This document shows positions 22,485-33,031 of a stretch of 64,000 nucleotides of DNA, piece by piece. The position numbers and the translations under genes were made by a program. Within the stretch, counting starts at the first letter, position 1, and every line of letters starts with the position of its first letter. This DNA comes from Heterohyrax brucei (Eukaryota > Chordata > Mammalia > Hyracoidea > Procaviidae), in the NCBI GenBank assembly GCA_028571685.1, contig CM053142.1:131432796-131496795 (forward strand). The letters run 5' to 3'. The notes beneath the pieces are model-generated. The model did not search any database. It worked only from the letters and a program-made list of their open reading frames with translations, and had not been told where the DNA came from.

Positions 22485-23661
22485 TGACACTATATCAACA
22501 AGGAACTGCTAGAAATTCAAGCTGGACTCAGAAGAGGCCATGGAACCAGGAATATTGTTGCTGATGTCAGATGGATCTTGGCTGAGAGCAGAGGTGTCTA
22601 CCTATGTTTCATTGACTTGGCAAAGGCCTTCGACTGTGTGAATCATAACAAATTATGGCTAATGTTGTGTAAAATGGGAATTTCAGTACACTTAATTGTG
22701 TTCTTAAGGAATCTGAGTCAGTCATGTGAACAGAACTAGGGGACACTGCATGGTTTCAAGTCAGGAAATGTGTGCATCAGAGTTGTCATCTTTCACTATA
22801 CCTTTTTGATCTGGATGCCGAGAAAATAATCCAAGAAGCTGGATTATACAAAGAAAAACAAGGCATCAGCACTGGAGACAGATGACACTACCTTACTTCC
22901 TGGAAGTGAAGAAGATTTGAAATACTTACTGGTGAAGATCAAGGGCCACAGCTTTCAGTATGGGTTGCACCTCAACATCAAGAAAATAAAAAGCTTCACA
23001 ACGGGACCAGTAAGCAACATTGCCTAAATGGAGAAAGGATTGAGGTTGTCAAGGATTTCATTTTATTTGAGTCCACAATCGATGACCATGGAAGCAGCAG
23101 TCAAGAAATCAGAAGATGTATTGCACTGGGAAAATCTGCTGTGAAGGAGCTCTTTAAAGTGTTAAGAAGTAAAGATGTCACCTTAAAGACTAAAGTGTGC
23201 CTGAACCAAGCCGTGGTATGTTCTATCGCATGATATGCATGTGAAAACTGGACAGTGAAGAAAGACGACAGACAAAGAATTGATGCCTTTGAATTGTGGT
23301 GTTGGGGAAGAATGTTGAATGTACCATAGGCCACCAAAAGAACCAACAGATCTACTCTAGAAGAAGTACAAGCAGAGTGCTCCTTGGAAGCAGAGGTGGC
23401 AAGATGGCATGTTACATACTTTGGACATGTTGGACATGTCAGGAAGGATCAGTCCCTGGAGAAGGACATCATGCTTGGTGGAGTAGAGGGTCAGGGAAAA
23501 AGAGGAAGACCCTCAATGAAATGGATTGACACAGTGGCTGCAACAATGGGCGTAAGCATAAAAGTGATTGTGGATGTGGTGCAAGACCAGGCGGTGTTTG
23601 ATTCTGTTGTGCATAGGGTTGCTATGAGTCGGAACTGACTCAACGGCACCTAACAACAACC
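22485..23661 (+). mobile_element. RTE (BovB/RTE1_LA-type) LINE, 5' truncated
   Basis: The reverse transcriptase region is readable as LQEFQAGFRRGHGTRNI, then DVRWILAESRGVYLCFIDL and AKAFDCVNHNKLWLMLCKMG, the last holding a well-known RT motif. The protein C-terminus follows (TYFGHVGHVRKDQSLEKDIM at about 23405-23465, then KRGRPSMKWIDTVAA). It ends ACGGCACCTAACAACAACC. The frame is interrupted several times, and the copy lacks the endonuclease half. Confidence 0.9.
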
Positions 23662-24035
23662 ACAGCTTCAGTCCGCCAATCGTGTTCTTTGATTTTGGAT
23701 TTCTAACTCCAGGTCTTTTACACATCTCATGATAATATTTTACCTTCTCATTTTGAGTTGTCCTTTGAAATCTTCTGTTTAGATCTTTGCTTCCTTATTT
23801 CTTCTCTTCACTTCAGCTAGTCTGCACTGGAGAACAAGTATCAGAGTCTTTTCTGTCATTTATTTTGGTCATCTCATTCTTCCCTGACTTTTAGATAATC
23901 TTTCATTTTCTTCATGTATGATGTCCTTGATATCTTTCCACAATTCTTCTGGTTTCTGGTTATTAGTATTTAGTGCATCAAATCTGTTCTTGAGATGGGC
24001 TCTAAATTCAGGCAGGGTATATTCAAGTTTTCAAA
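23662..24035 (-). mobile_element. RTE fragment, inverted 5' part of a rearranged copy
   Basis: CCTTTGAAATCTTCTGTTTA, ATCAGAGTCTTTTCTG and CAAATCTGTTCTTGAGATGG match 51930-52170 in the same minus orientation. It joins the plus-strand RTE tail at about 24035. Confidence 0.8.
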
Positions 24036-24535
24036 GGCAAAGATGTCCCTTTGATGACTAAAATGTATCTGGCTCAACCCATGGTCTTTTCAGTCACCTC
24101 ACATGAGTACAAAAGGTGGATGCTGAAAAAGGAAGATAGAAAAAAGAATTGATGCATTTGAACTGTGGTGCTGGTGAGGAATACTGAATATACGGTGAAC
24201 TATTGAAAGAATGAACAAGTCAGTGTTAGAGGAAATACAACCAGAATGCTCCTTAGAAGCAAAGATGGAGAGACTTCAGCCCGTTTACTTGGGGCATGTC
24301 ACCAGGAAAGACCAATCACTGGAAGTAGACACCACATTTGGTAAAGTAGGGGGTCACTGAAAATGAGGGAAAGCCTCGAAGAGATGGATAGACACAGTGG
24401 CCACAACGTGGGGCTCAGATATACCAGTAGTCATGCAGGGCAATGATCACAGAACTGGGCAATATTTGTTCTATTGTACGTCAGGTTGCCCTTGAGTCAG
24501 AGCCGACTGGGTGACAACTGACAAAAATTCAATCT
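24036..24535 (+). mobile_element. RTE 3' part of the same rearranged copy
   Basis: AAAGGCAAAGATGTCCCTTT begins the segment, which continues through the protein C-terminal region (ACTTGGGGCATGTCACC) and ends GGTGACAACTGACAAAAA. With 23662-24035 it has the layout of a LINE 5' inversion. Confidence 0.8.
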
Positions 24536-25344
24536 GCCGTGTTCAGTCACAACTTTCCCATACGGAAGTACTTGCAGTTCTCAAATGAACCTGTTCTGGC
24601 CTCCAGGTCCTTGGTGTATTCAGTTTCCTTGATCTAGAACATTAGATAACCTCCCTCTACTTTGCAGGATGACTACTGTAGAAAGAGATTTGGGGTTGTT
24701 TTTAAAGTTAATTGGTTTAGCCTTATCTATTTATTTGTATTTCATAAACGAGGCCAGGAAGAAGAACTTCAAGTATTTTCCTTACACCAAGAGAGTCCAA
24801 AGTCTTTTACACTGGCTGAGTTCATTATAACAGCATCAGTGAGGTTTTGCTGGTTAATTATCACCGGGTCGGTGAGCAAGTTCAACCTCATATGACAAAC
24901 ACAGTTTAGAATCTCAAGCGAAGGCAGCAATTCTCTGTAACAACATTCTAACAAATGTAGGTCTGCAGTCTCCAGGTTATAAATCAACAGCCCTTGGAAC
25001 TATGAAAATATACCTCTGAATAGTGCCGAAACACCCTTGGCCATTTCCAGTAAACAGTGAGAAACCTAGCTTTATGATTACAAGGTAGAGAGCAATTGTA
25101 GCTTTAGTCTGAATTTTATCGTTACAGGTGTGTAAACATTCTCTAACCTCCTTCCATTTTTTTTTTTTAAACAGAGGGTAATGACTAACCCGTGCCTCAT
25201 GATCTTAAAAGCACTTCTGTCACTACACAAAGTTTCTCATTAAATACCACCGAAATGGCCTACAGTCTCAATTACAATTGAAAACAAAGATGAGTTAAAA
25301 ACTGAAGATTAACAATAATTTCGTTTCACTGTCTATAGCTCAGT
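24536..25344. other. Unassigned spacer
   Basis: No recognised element. A 77-codon plus frame (24662-24895) has no features of note. A T/A-run lies at 25158-25171. Confidence 0.45.
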
Positions 25345-25558
25345 TTAGGAGCCTAGCGGTGCAGTGGTTAAGCACTGGGCTGCTAACTAAAGGTTGGTGG
25401 TTTGAACCCACCAGCTGCTCCGAGAGAGACAGATGAGGCAGTCTGCTTCTGAAAAGATTTACAGGCTTGGAAACCCTGCAGGCCAGCTCTGCTCTCTTCT
25501 GCGGAGTCACTGTGAGTCAGAATTGACTCCGCAGTACTACTGAGTTTGGTTTGAATTC
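25345..25558 (+). mobile_element. AfroSINE, long form, full length with target duplication
   Basis: GTGCAGTGGTTAAGCACTGG and GTTGGTGGTTTGAACCC mark the tRNA-like head, followed by a GCAGTCTGCTTCTGAAAAG middle. TAGCTCAGTTTA before and TAGCTCAGCTTA after form the target duplication. The head resembles tRNA-Asn (GCTGCTAACTAAAGG around the anticodon loop). Confidence 0.9.
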
Positions 25559-25659
25559 TTCTTTTTAGCTCAGCTTAGTCACCTTCTACCAGGAAGTTTC
25601 CCCCAAGAAGGAAACTGAAACCTATTTTCCCATCTTAACTTAGCATGTTGCCTATTTCC

Positions 25660-25796
25660 TTCTTTTCACGTGCTCCAATAGACTGGGAACTGCTTGAGAG
25701 AAGGAAATAAGTTTGTCTTTCTCTCAGATCAGTCCCGAAGAGGCTGGTACTTGTAGGCACAAAATAAATATTTGCTGAGTAAATGATGGAATACCT
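25660..25796 (+). repeat. L2 LINE 3' end
   Basis: AGACTGGGAACTGCTTGAG leads to an AATAAATATTTGCTGAGTAA end. Confidence 0.7.
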
Positions 25797-25837
25797 AGGT
25801 GAACAAAAGGTGAGCACGATGATAAAAAAAGGAACAA

Positions 25838-25905
25838 AAAAACAAAAGTAAGCCCAGTGTTGAACCCATTCTGACTCATAGTGACCCTATGGGACATCAC
25901 AACAG
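25838..25905 (-). repeat. AfroSINE fragment
   Basis: AACAAAAGTAAGCCCAGTG tail followed by CTGACTCATAGTGACCC, then cut off. Confidence 0.65.
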
Positions 25906-25931
25906 GCAATTAGTCTATATGCATGCATATA

Positions 25932-26093
25932 TAAAAACAAACTCAGTGCCATGGAGTCAATTCTGACTCATAGCAACCCTATAGGACAGAGTAGAACTGC
26001 CCCATAGAGTTTCCAGGGAGCACCTGAAGGATTTGAACTGCCAACCTTTTGGTTAGCAGGCTTAGCACTTAAACCACTGTACCACCAGGGTTT
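25932..26093 (-). mobile_element. AfroSINE, short form
   Basis: CAGTGCCATGGAGTCAATTC, CCCCATAGAGTTTCCAGG, head end GTACCACCAGGG. Complete copy. Confidence 0.9.
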
Positions 26094-26168
26094 ATATATA
26101 TATTCTATAATATATATATATAGTACATGTGCGTGCCCGTGCATGTACACACACACACACACACACAA
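26094..26168. repeat. TA and CA microsatellites
   Basis: Alternating TATATA blocks (26094-26124) are followed by an AC run (26148-26167). The SINE lies upstream and a mariner end downstream. Confidence 0.9.
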
Positions 26169-26171
26169 AGA

Positions 26172-26500
26172 CTGCCAATCAACTTTGCAAACCCATCCTA
26201 GAAAAAGTGCTACATATCTCTTTGCTGAATATCACTGCAGTCACCTTTGAAGTACTCCATTTGGGAAGCTGTGCACTGACACCAGTGCCTAGTCTAACCT
26301 TCAAAGCAATTTGGGAACTTTTGTTTTGGAATGGCCATCAGAGCTGTTGTGATATTACCTTTGATGTCTTGAATGTATCAAAATGTCTTCCTTTCAATAT
26401 TTCCTTTATCTTTAGGCAAGGGAAAAATGTCACTTGGGGGCCAGATCAGGTGAGTAGGTAGGATGCTCCAACATAATTATTTGTTTACTGGCTAAAAGCT
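26172..26500 (-). mobile_element. Mariner fragment (3' end), same family as 43-1302
   Basis: CCATCCTAGAAAAAGTGCTA, a CTTCAAAGCAATTTGG stretch and GGGGCCAGATCAGGTGAG align with the first 350 bp of the window. It stops at TTGTTTACTGGC. Confidence 0.85.
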
Positions 26501-26506
26501 CCTTCA

Positions 26507-26714
26507 CAGACAATTAAGTTCACGAACTTGCCACTGTAACACCATGCACAATGGCCATTCCAGAAAGAGTTCCAAAATTGCTTTGAAGAGTGGACTAAGG
26601 CCTAGAGTCAGTGCATAGCTTCCCAAGAGGAGGACCTTGAGGAAAATTGTAGTGGTATTCAGCAATGAGGTTTGTAGCACTTAGAACAATTAAGTTCAAG
26701 AACTTGATTGTCAG
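26507..26714 (+). mobile_element. Short internally deleted mariner (MITE-like), opposite strand
   Basis: About 208 bp. CAGACAATTAAGTTCACG opens it and GAACTTGATTGTCAG closes it as inverted termini. After some 45 bp of 5' end it jumps to the transposase C-terminus (a CIASQEEDLEENCSGIQQ-like read), close to the family's CIASQGEYFEGDHSDIQ. Confidence 0.85.
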
Positions 26715-26724
26715 ACCTCATATA

Positions 26725-27245
26725 TATTGTGATTAATGAAAGTTTACAATCTAAGTCAATTTACCATATAAAACTCCAAGCATACACCTCTATGCGACTC
26801 TATCTTCTTGCCTTACCCTGTGACAGCACACTCTTCCTTGCCACTTTTTACTTCCAGTATCCATTGAACCAACACTTGTCGCCTCTTCTCCAGCCTCTCC
26901 TCTCCCCTCTAGGAAGAAGCCAGTTGGATAGTTTTATATATGTTTTAAACCGTGAAGTACACACACCCCCTGCATCCCTCTGTGTCCCATAGTCCAGTCC
27001 AATCTTTGTGTGAAGTGTTGGCTTCAGTACTGGTTTCAGCTCTGGGCTAGCAGCAAGTCTAGGGGCCATATTCTCAGGGGACCCTCCAAGGTGTCAGACC
27101 ACCAGTTCTGGTCTCTTAGCAGAGTTCTGGATCTGTACTCCCCTTTTTCTCATGCTGTGTTGGGGACTGTACGTTGTGTTCCCCGTCAGGGCAGTCTTTG
27201 GTGATGGCCAGGCACCATCTAGTTTTTCTGGTCTTATGCTGATCT
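26725..27245 (-). repeat. L1 3'-UTR fragment
   Basis: GTGACAGCACACTCTTCC, GGGGCCATATTCTCAGGGG and CCAGGCACCATCTAG lie in the order of an L1 3' UTR. GGGCACCATTTAG recurs in the large L1 near 31503. Confidence 0.65.
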
Positions 27246-27354
27246 AGTCTACCAATCATAATAGCATATAAATTTTTAATTTCTGCAAGTATTAACTGTT
27301 ATTTATTAAAATGTTCATCTGAATTGAAATGAATATTTGAAATACTGGTTTAAA

Positions 27355-27890
27355 AAAGTATTGACCTTCTCAGTGATGCCTTCTCTGACTATTTTAGTTA
27401 AGATGCACCCTGAGAATCATTTGCCCTCCCTTCACCTTACTTTTCATGATACATGTAGAAATACTTGACGATCTATGACATACAGGTCATCTGTCTTCCC
27501 ACATTAGAAGAGAAGCTCTATGACAACAGGCATCACAGTGGTGGTTCAGTGGTAAAATTCTTGCCTTCCATGTGAGAGACCTGGGTTCCATTCTTGGCCA
27601 ACACATCTCAAGTGCAGGTACCATCTGTCCGTCAGTAGAGGCTTACGTGCTGTTGCAATGATGCTGAAGAGGATTCAGCTTCCAGACTAAGACTAGGAAG
27701 AAAGGCCTGTTGATCTACTTCTAAAAACCAGCCAGAGAAAACGCTGTTGAACACAATAGTTCAGTCTTGTTGTACATGGGTTTGCTATAAGCTCGGGACA
27801 AACTTGATGGCAGTTAACAACAGCAACCCCAGTGTCTTGAACAATGCCTACCACACAGGGCAACAAATGGATATGCCTTTTAAAAACAAA
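27355..27890 (+). repeat. L2 3' end split by a chimeric SINE
   Basis: GATGCCTTCTCTGACTATTT and AGAGAAGCTCTATGACAACA precede the SINE. CCCAGTGTCTTGAACAATGC follows it and completes the L2 end. Confidence 0.6.
27530..27827 (+). mobile_element. Chimeric SINE: tRNA-Gly head plus RTE 5' and 3' segments
   Basis: The head is GTGGTTCAGTGGTAAAATTC followed by CTTGCCTTCCATG and GGTTCCATTCTTGGCC, a tRNA-Gly-like unit with both internal promoter boxes. From about 27625 it reads GTCAGTAGAGGCTTACGTGC and TTCCAGACTAAGACTAGG, also found in the RTE 5' UTR at 53270-53380. It ends CAGTTAACAACAGCAAC, an RTE-like 3' tail. It is a SINE head and not a tRNA gene, because the acceptor ends do not pair and the body continues. 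Confidence 0.85.
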
Positions 27891-28734
27891 TTTAAGTTAT
27901 CTGAGGCTAATACTTATAGAAAGTAATTGTTGGGGTCAAGACAGAGTTAATTAGGATTTATTTATTTATCTGTTAAATGATGAGTACACTGGCGGTTATT
28001 TAAAGTCCAGAGGTTTTTAAACCTATTTGATCAAAGCTCATAGTAGGGAAGCATTTTACATGGTGATCTGCCATGTCCATCTAAAGTAGCATTTACCGTT
28101 ATCACGTGATACTCTTTCCTTATCTTTTCCCATCCATTCTATTTCATTAAAAAAAAAGTCTGACCCACTTAACTGATTTCATAATCCACTGATTGTTTAT
28201 GACCATAACCAGCATTTGAAAGTGCTCATCTAAATGACTCTTGCTTAATAAATCTCATGACAACAAAATAATGACTTTTAGCTACTACACTGTAAGAATT
28301 AGTTCTAGCTCAGTTACTGAATTATTTTCATTGTATTTATGTCTGTTGCATACAACTGATATCATCTAAACTAATCTTTCTCTAAACAATTTTCTTTATT
28401 CAATGTCATTCATAAAGGAATTTTATGCTGTTAGTAAAATTTCTTAAAGTAAATGACCTAATGTGGCTAGTTAAAATTACTTTTTTGGCATGTTTGGAAA
28501 AAAGGAAAATTAAAAGTCTATATTTGAATTACCTGACAGATAAAAAAGATGTCTTTGACAAAAAATAATTCTAGTAAACTTCTAGAATACTGTTTCTTAA
28601 ATGGCTTAAGACTAGTTTTCATTTTATGAGAAAGTAGCACTTTCAATGAGAGAAGATTCTAGAATACCAGTTTTGATATGAGTATGTAATAAAATGTTCC
28701 CTAGGAAGAAAAAAAAAACTGTCAGAGTAATCAC
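27891..28734. other. AT-rich unassigned spacer
   Basis: No recognised element; several A/T runs. Confidence 0.45.
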
Positions 28735-29300
28735 CATGATAGTGTTCATTATTCCTCAAAAGTAAATGGAGCAAACAAGAAGTATATGCAACAGTATACA
28801 ACAGAGGACATACAAATGACAGGCAAGCATGTGGAAAAGGATTCGGTCCCATGGAAATTAAAACAATAGTGAAAATTTATAAAACCTATCAAAATAGCAA
28901 AAATTTTTTAAAAGTTTGGCTTGATTTTTTTTAAGTGAGATGCTTAATATGTGTGAGGGGACAAGAAACGGGCCATTCACACTTGCTACTAGGAATGAAA
29001 ACTGCTAAAATCCTTTTACAAAATAGTTTTCCAATGTAGCTGTAAAAATATTTATTCTCTTTAACTGGTAATTCCACTTATAGGAATCTATCCTAAGGAC
29101 ATCACTTGAAATTTAGACTTGAAAAAAAATGAAACTAGTGATCATAATTTTCCCCAAATTTGAAATAATCATGTAATCACATCTTGGAACATTACGTTGT
29201 CATTAAGACCCGGTTTACAAAACTTTGTAATACTATGAGAAAACATGTATTGTTACCATGTTAAGCGAAGAAACAGGACACTAAGTATCTGTAGAGAATT
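28735..29300 (+). repeat. Old L1 (L1M-type) ORF2 3' relic
   Basis: ACATACAAATGACAGGCAAG, GAAATTAAAACAATAG, AACTGGTAATTCCACTTATAG and GGAATCTATCCTAAGG follow the L1 ORF2 C-terminal order. Heavily diverged. Confidence 0.65.
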
Positions 29301-30601
29301 TGTCCATTTTATAGACTGTCTCAGATGTTAGTTCATGTGCTAAAGAATGTTATAACTCAGTATCTCCACTTAAAATTATTGCATCTCATTCTTCTGACTT
29401 GTAAATATATAGAATTTGTATTCCAGCTGAATTCTAACAACAGTGAGATCATAACACTTCTTGGTGAAGAGGTCTAGGAAAAGAGACATGAACTAGAAAA
29501 CCTATTCAATAAATAGTCAATTTTACCCTTGGAAATGTCATTATTTTAAGATAGCGTAACATAGGTCCCATGTTTACCAACCAACATTTCTACAATGTGA
29601 ATGCGTTTAGGCAAAAATGCTTTGGGGAGTAGAAGACCGCTCTTCTGGATACTGACTTCTGGAAAGGCAACAGAGCAGTGAAGCAGGGCAGCATCTAGAG
29701 GAGAGAGAACCTGACTTAAGTAACTTAGCCAGCATCACTAATGAGAAAGATATATGTCAGAAACAGGCAAATATCATTTTACTGTGCCTGTCTCTCTTTT
29801 ACTTCCAAGACACACATACAACTCCAGGTTTTGTGCTGTCTGTGATTTCTCTCCTTAATGGTTGTCCTCCGTGTATTCATACTGATGTCCTTGTGAGTGG
29901 GTGCCGTATTCGGCAACCCCTGGCACAAATAGGTCATATGTTCTACCAACTGGTCACAGACAGCTCTAAGCTTGGATCACTCTCCTAGGCAGACGGTAGC
30001 ATAAAACAGGTACAGAGATTAAGCAACTAGACTCAAATACACATGCAAATAACAGCTCAATGATTAAAATTTTCCCTCTCAGGGGGTAGGACTGGGTGGG
30101 ATGGGGTGGGATGGAGTGGGATGGGGACAGGTAGTGAAACCAGTGTCTTCTTAGAGAAGTTATGTGGCAGGAACTGGAAGAAGTGTTTCCTATTTTGCAA
30201 CTGAAAATATAATTATTTGGCTGAAATTGCCTACTGTTCCAAATGTAAGTGTTAAAGAGAATCAGACATTAACACAGTATTTAATTTTATTATATTCTTT
30301 GTTATGAGTATATCTTTAGTAGAGGACCATGTAATGAATTCTTTTTCCTTATGCCAGTTCTTAATAACAACAACAAATATTAAGGGCCAAATCTGTATTT
30401 TTTTTCTGAAAAAGAGACTAAAAATAAGAACGAAGGGAACTTGTGTACTATGTTTGAAATGTTTAAAACTTGTATTTTTTAATTACATAATACATGTTGA
30501 TTGTTTATGCATGTTCATTTTGGTAGATTTCACTCATCCATAAATCCAGCTGCTAGAGGCAAATGGGCAACAACCGCTGCTAATATATCAGGACCAGTAC
30601 A
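29301..30601. other. Unassigned spacer with a short GGGAT-rich tract
   Basis: No recognised element. At 30089-30128 a (GGGATGGGGT)-like tract gives strong local G-richness. A 79-codon frame at 30304-30543 is unsupported. Confidence 0.5.
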
Positions 30602-30634
30602 GCTAAGTGCCTTCGAGTCGGCTCCGACTCATGG
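30602..30634 (-). repeat. AfroSINE tail micro-insertion with perfect 10-bp target duplication
   Basis: The insert is only about 33 bp (AAGTGCCTTCGAGTCGGCTC plus 13 bp). GACCAGTACA stands at 30592-30601 and again at 30635-30644. Confidence 0.75.
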
Positions 30635-31028
30635 CGACCAGTACATTCATGCTTTTTTCTTTGCATACACAAACATATGATATTTTATTCTTTCATGGTG
30701 GGATGACTTACTAACTTTTTGAAGATATCAATATACTGTTAATATCTTTCTGTGCCAGGAACTATGGTTCCATTTCATTATTTTTAATAGCTACATACAC
30801 TGTATTTTCTGTTACAGTAATAACCAAGCTGCTCAATTTTGGGTATTGACCCAATATTGACAATATTGGGTATTTGACCACAAGAAGGCTGTAAAATAAT
30901 CTAGAGGGTCAAGATTAGAATTCTTATTTATTCTTCTTCAAGTAGTGTTGCTTTATGTTTTATTGGAGAATACACAGGGCAAGTTCTTCCTTAGCCACAT
31001 TATTCTACCTTTTCTAAATTTTGAAACT
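30635..31028. other. Unassigned spacer
   Basis: No repeat recognised. CCAATATT-GAC-AATATTGG forms a short perfect hairpin at 30851-30869. Confidence 0.5.
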
Positions 31029-31980
31029 TTTTTTTTATTTGCTTAAGGTGTAAGTGCACAGAACCAATTAGTTTGCCATTTCACCGTTTGTACACCAAGT
31101 CCCCCATGACACTGGCTTCACTTCCCACAATGTGTCAGCACTCTCCCCATTTTTGCCCTGGGTTCCCTGTAATCTTTCTTTAGGGTTTTCAACCACATCC
31201 TGCCTTCTCATTTTTGCTTCTAGGCAAATACTGTCCTTTAGATCTTGTATAATTAACTTTTCTAGGGAACAGTCCCTCTTGGCGTTATTGTTTATTTTAT
31301 GGGCCTGTCTATTGTTTGGCTGAAAGGTGGTCTCCAGGAATGGTTTCAATTCCAGTTTCAAAGAGTGTCTTAGGGTCATAGTCTTTGGGGTTCCTCTAGG
31401 CTTTGTCTTTTTGTGAATTTGATTTTGCATTCTATTTTTTTCTCCTGCCTTGTCCTGGACACTTCTTTGCTATTCCACTTAGAGCAGTTGGTGTTGGTAG
31501 CTGGGCACCATTTAGTTCTGGTCTTGAGGTTGTGTAGGCTGTGGTTCATATGGTCCCTTAGTTCTTTGGACTAATGGCTACTTTGAGTCTTTGGTTTTCT
31601 TCACTCGCCTTCGTTCTGTGGCGAAGAGACCAACGGCTGTATCCTTGATAGCCGCTTGGAAGCTTTTAAGGCCCCTGGCAGTACTCACAGAAGTAGGATG
31701 CTGAACTTTGTCTTTATGAGCTATGTTTTATCTACTGTTATAAGCATCCCCTGAGTCTATAATCCTTCACCTCGAAGCCTAGGAGTCTTGTCCCCTGAAG
31801 TGAGTGGTTATGTCTAAGAAGTGTCCTTGACTATGCCTCCTTTGAGCTCTATTGTTTGTGCTAACATACATGGAGCACCTACAATTATGAATTTAGAAAC
31901 ATCCACAACCAAACCTACATTTGGAGGTGGGTGTGTTCTCTTACATTCCCCCACACTTCTTTAACACACCTGTCTACCTA

Positions 31981-32168
31981 TGTGGAAGCTCTGGTGGTGC
32001 ATTGGTTAAGTCTTAGGGCTGCTAATCAAAAGGTCAGCAGTTTGAGTCTACCAGGTGCTCTTTGCAAACTCTATGGGGCAGTTCTACTCTGTCCTGCAGG
32101 GTTGCTATGGATCAGAATTGACTTGAAGGCAATGAGGTTTTTTGGTTTGTTGTTGTTGTTTTTTTTAA
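31981..32168 (+). mobile_element. AfroSINE inside the L1 3' UTR
   Basis: GGAAGCTCTGGTGGTGCATT, CTATGGGGCAGTTCTACTC, TTGACTTGAAGGCAATGAGG and a GTTGTTGTTGTT/T tail. Confidence 0.9.
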
Positions 32169-32361
32169 ACCTACCTATGTATCTGTTTGTAAATTATTAC
32201 TTGTTAATGGTATAATTGCAGGACTGTCTGTGTTGCATTAATTGCCGTGAATGCCATTTATTTTGCTGTCCTCAACGTCTTTCTTTGCCTTGATCATGTT
32301 ATGCTGACTTCCTCCATATTCAGTATTGGCTTTCCTGTCACCAAATTAACAACATCTTCTG

Positions 32362-32515
32362 TCTAGTTGGGATGCTGATGGTGCAGTGGTTAAGAGTTAC
32401 AGCTGCTGGTTGTAAGTTTGGCAGTTTGAATCCAGGAACCACTTCCTGGAAACCCTATAGGGTGCTCTGTTCTGTTATAGGGTCACTATGAATTGGAATT
32501 GACAGCAACAGGTAT
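32362..32515 (+). mobile_element. AfroSINE inside the L1 3' UTR
   Basis: GGATGCTGATGGTGCAGTGG, GGAAACCCTATAGGGTGCTC and GGAATTGACAGCAACAGG; somewhat shortened tail. Confidence 0.8.
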
Positions 32516-32902
32516 ATCTAATTAGTAATACCCCCTCCCATCCCCTCCTATCCCTGGTAACCATCAAATAACTTTTTTTCTGTGTGTAAACTTTTTCTTT
32601 CTTTTTTTTAATACTAGTGTCTCATACAATATTTGTCCTCTTGAGATTGACTCAGCATGTCACATAACGTCCTCCAAATTCATCCATGCTGTGAGATGTT
32701 CGGTAGATTCATTGCATTCCATTGTGTGTATATACTGATTTGTTTATCCATTCATTCATTGATGGGCACTTAGGTTGTTTCCATCTTTTTGCTGTTGTGA
32801 ATAATGCTGCCCTGAACATAGATATGCACGTGGCAATTAGTATCATGGCTATTATTTCTTTAGGGTATATACCTAGAAGTGGGATTACTGGATCATCTGG
32901 TG

Positions 32903-33031
32903 CTGCAGCAATGGAATCAAGCATACCAATGATCGCAAGGATGGCACAGGGTCTGGCAGTGTTTCTCCCTGTTGTCTACAGAATAGCTGTGGGTTGGAAA
33001 TGACTGGATAGCACCTAACCACCACAACAAT
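32903..33031 (+). mobile_element. RTE LINE tail inserted in L1 ORF2
   Basis: CAAGCATACCAATGATCGC, AAGGATGGCACAGGGTCTGG and GATAGCACCTAACCACCAC: only the last 130 bp of an RTE. Confidence 0.8.

Noticed and set aside
23296-23638. Two overlapping 77-84 codon frames
   Set aside because: They are the C-terminal block of the RTE LINE in two frames, not a host gene.
27530-27600. Possible tRNA-Gly gene
   Set aside because: The acceptor ends do not pair, the arms carry mismatches and the sequence continues into a SINE body. It is a retroposed SINE head.
30089-30128. G-rich tract as a G-quadruplex
   Set aside because: Mostly G-triplet and G-quartet runs with short loops are possible, but it is a short simple tract with no gene context; not scored as a feature of function.
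31068-31430. 120-codon minus-strand frame
   Set aside because: Lies in the L1 3' UTR; low-complexity composition and no domain.
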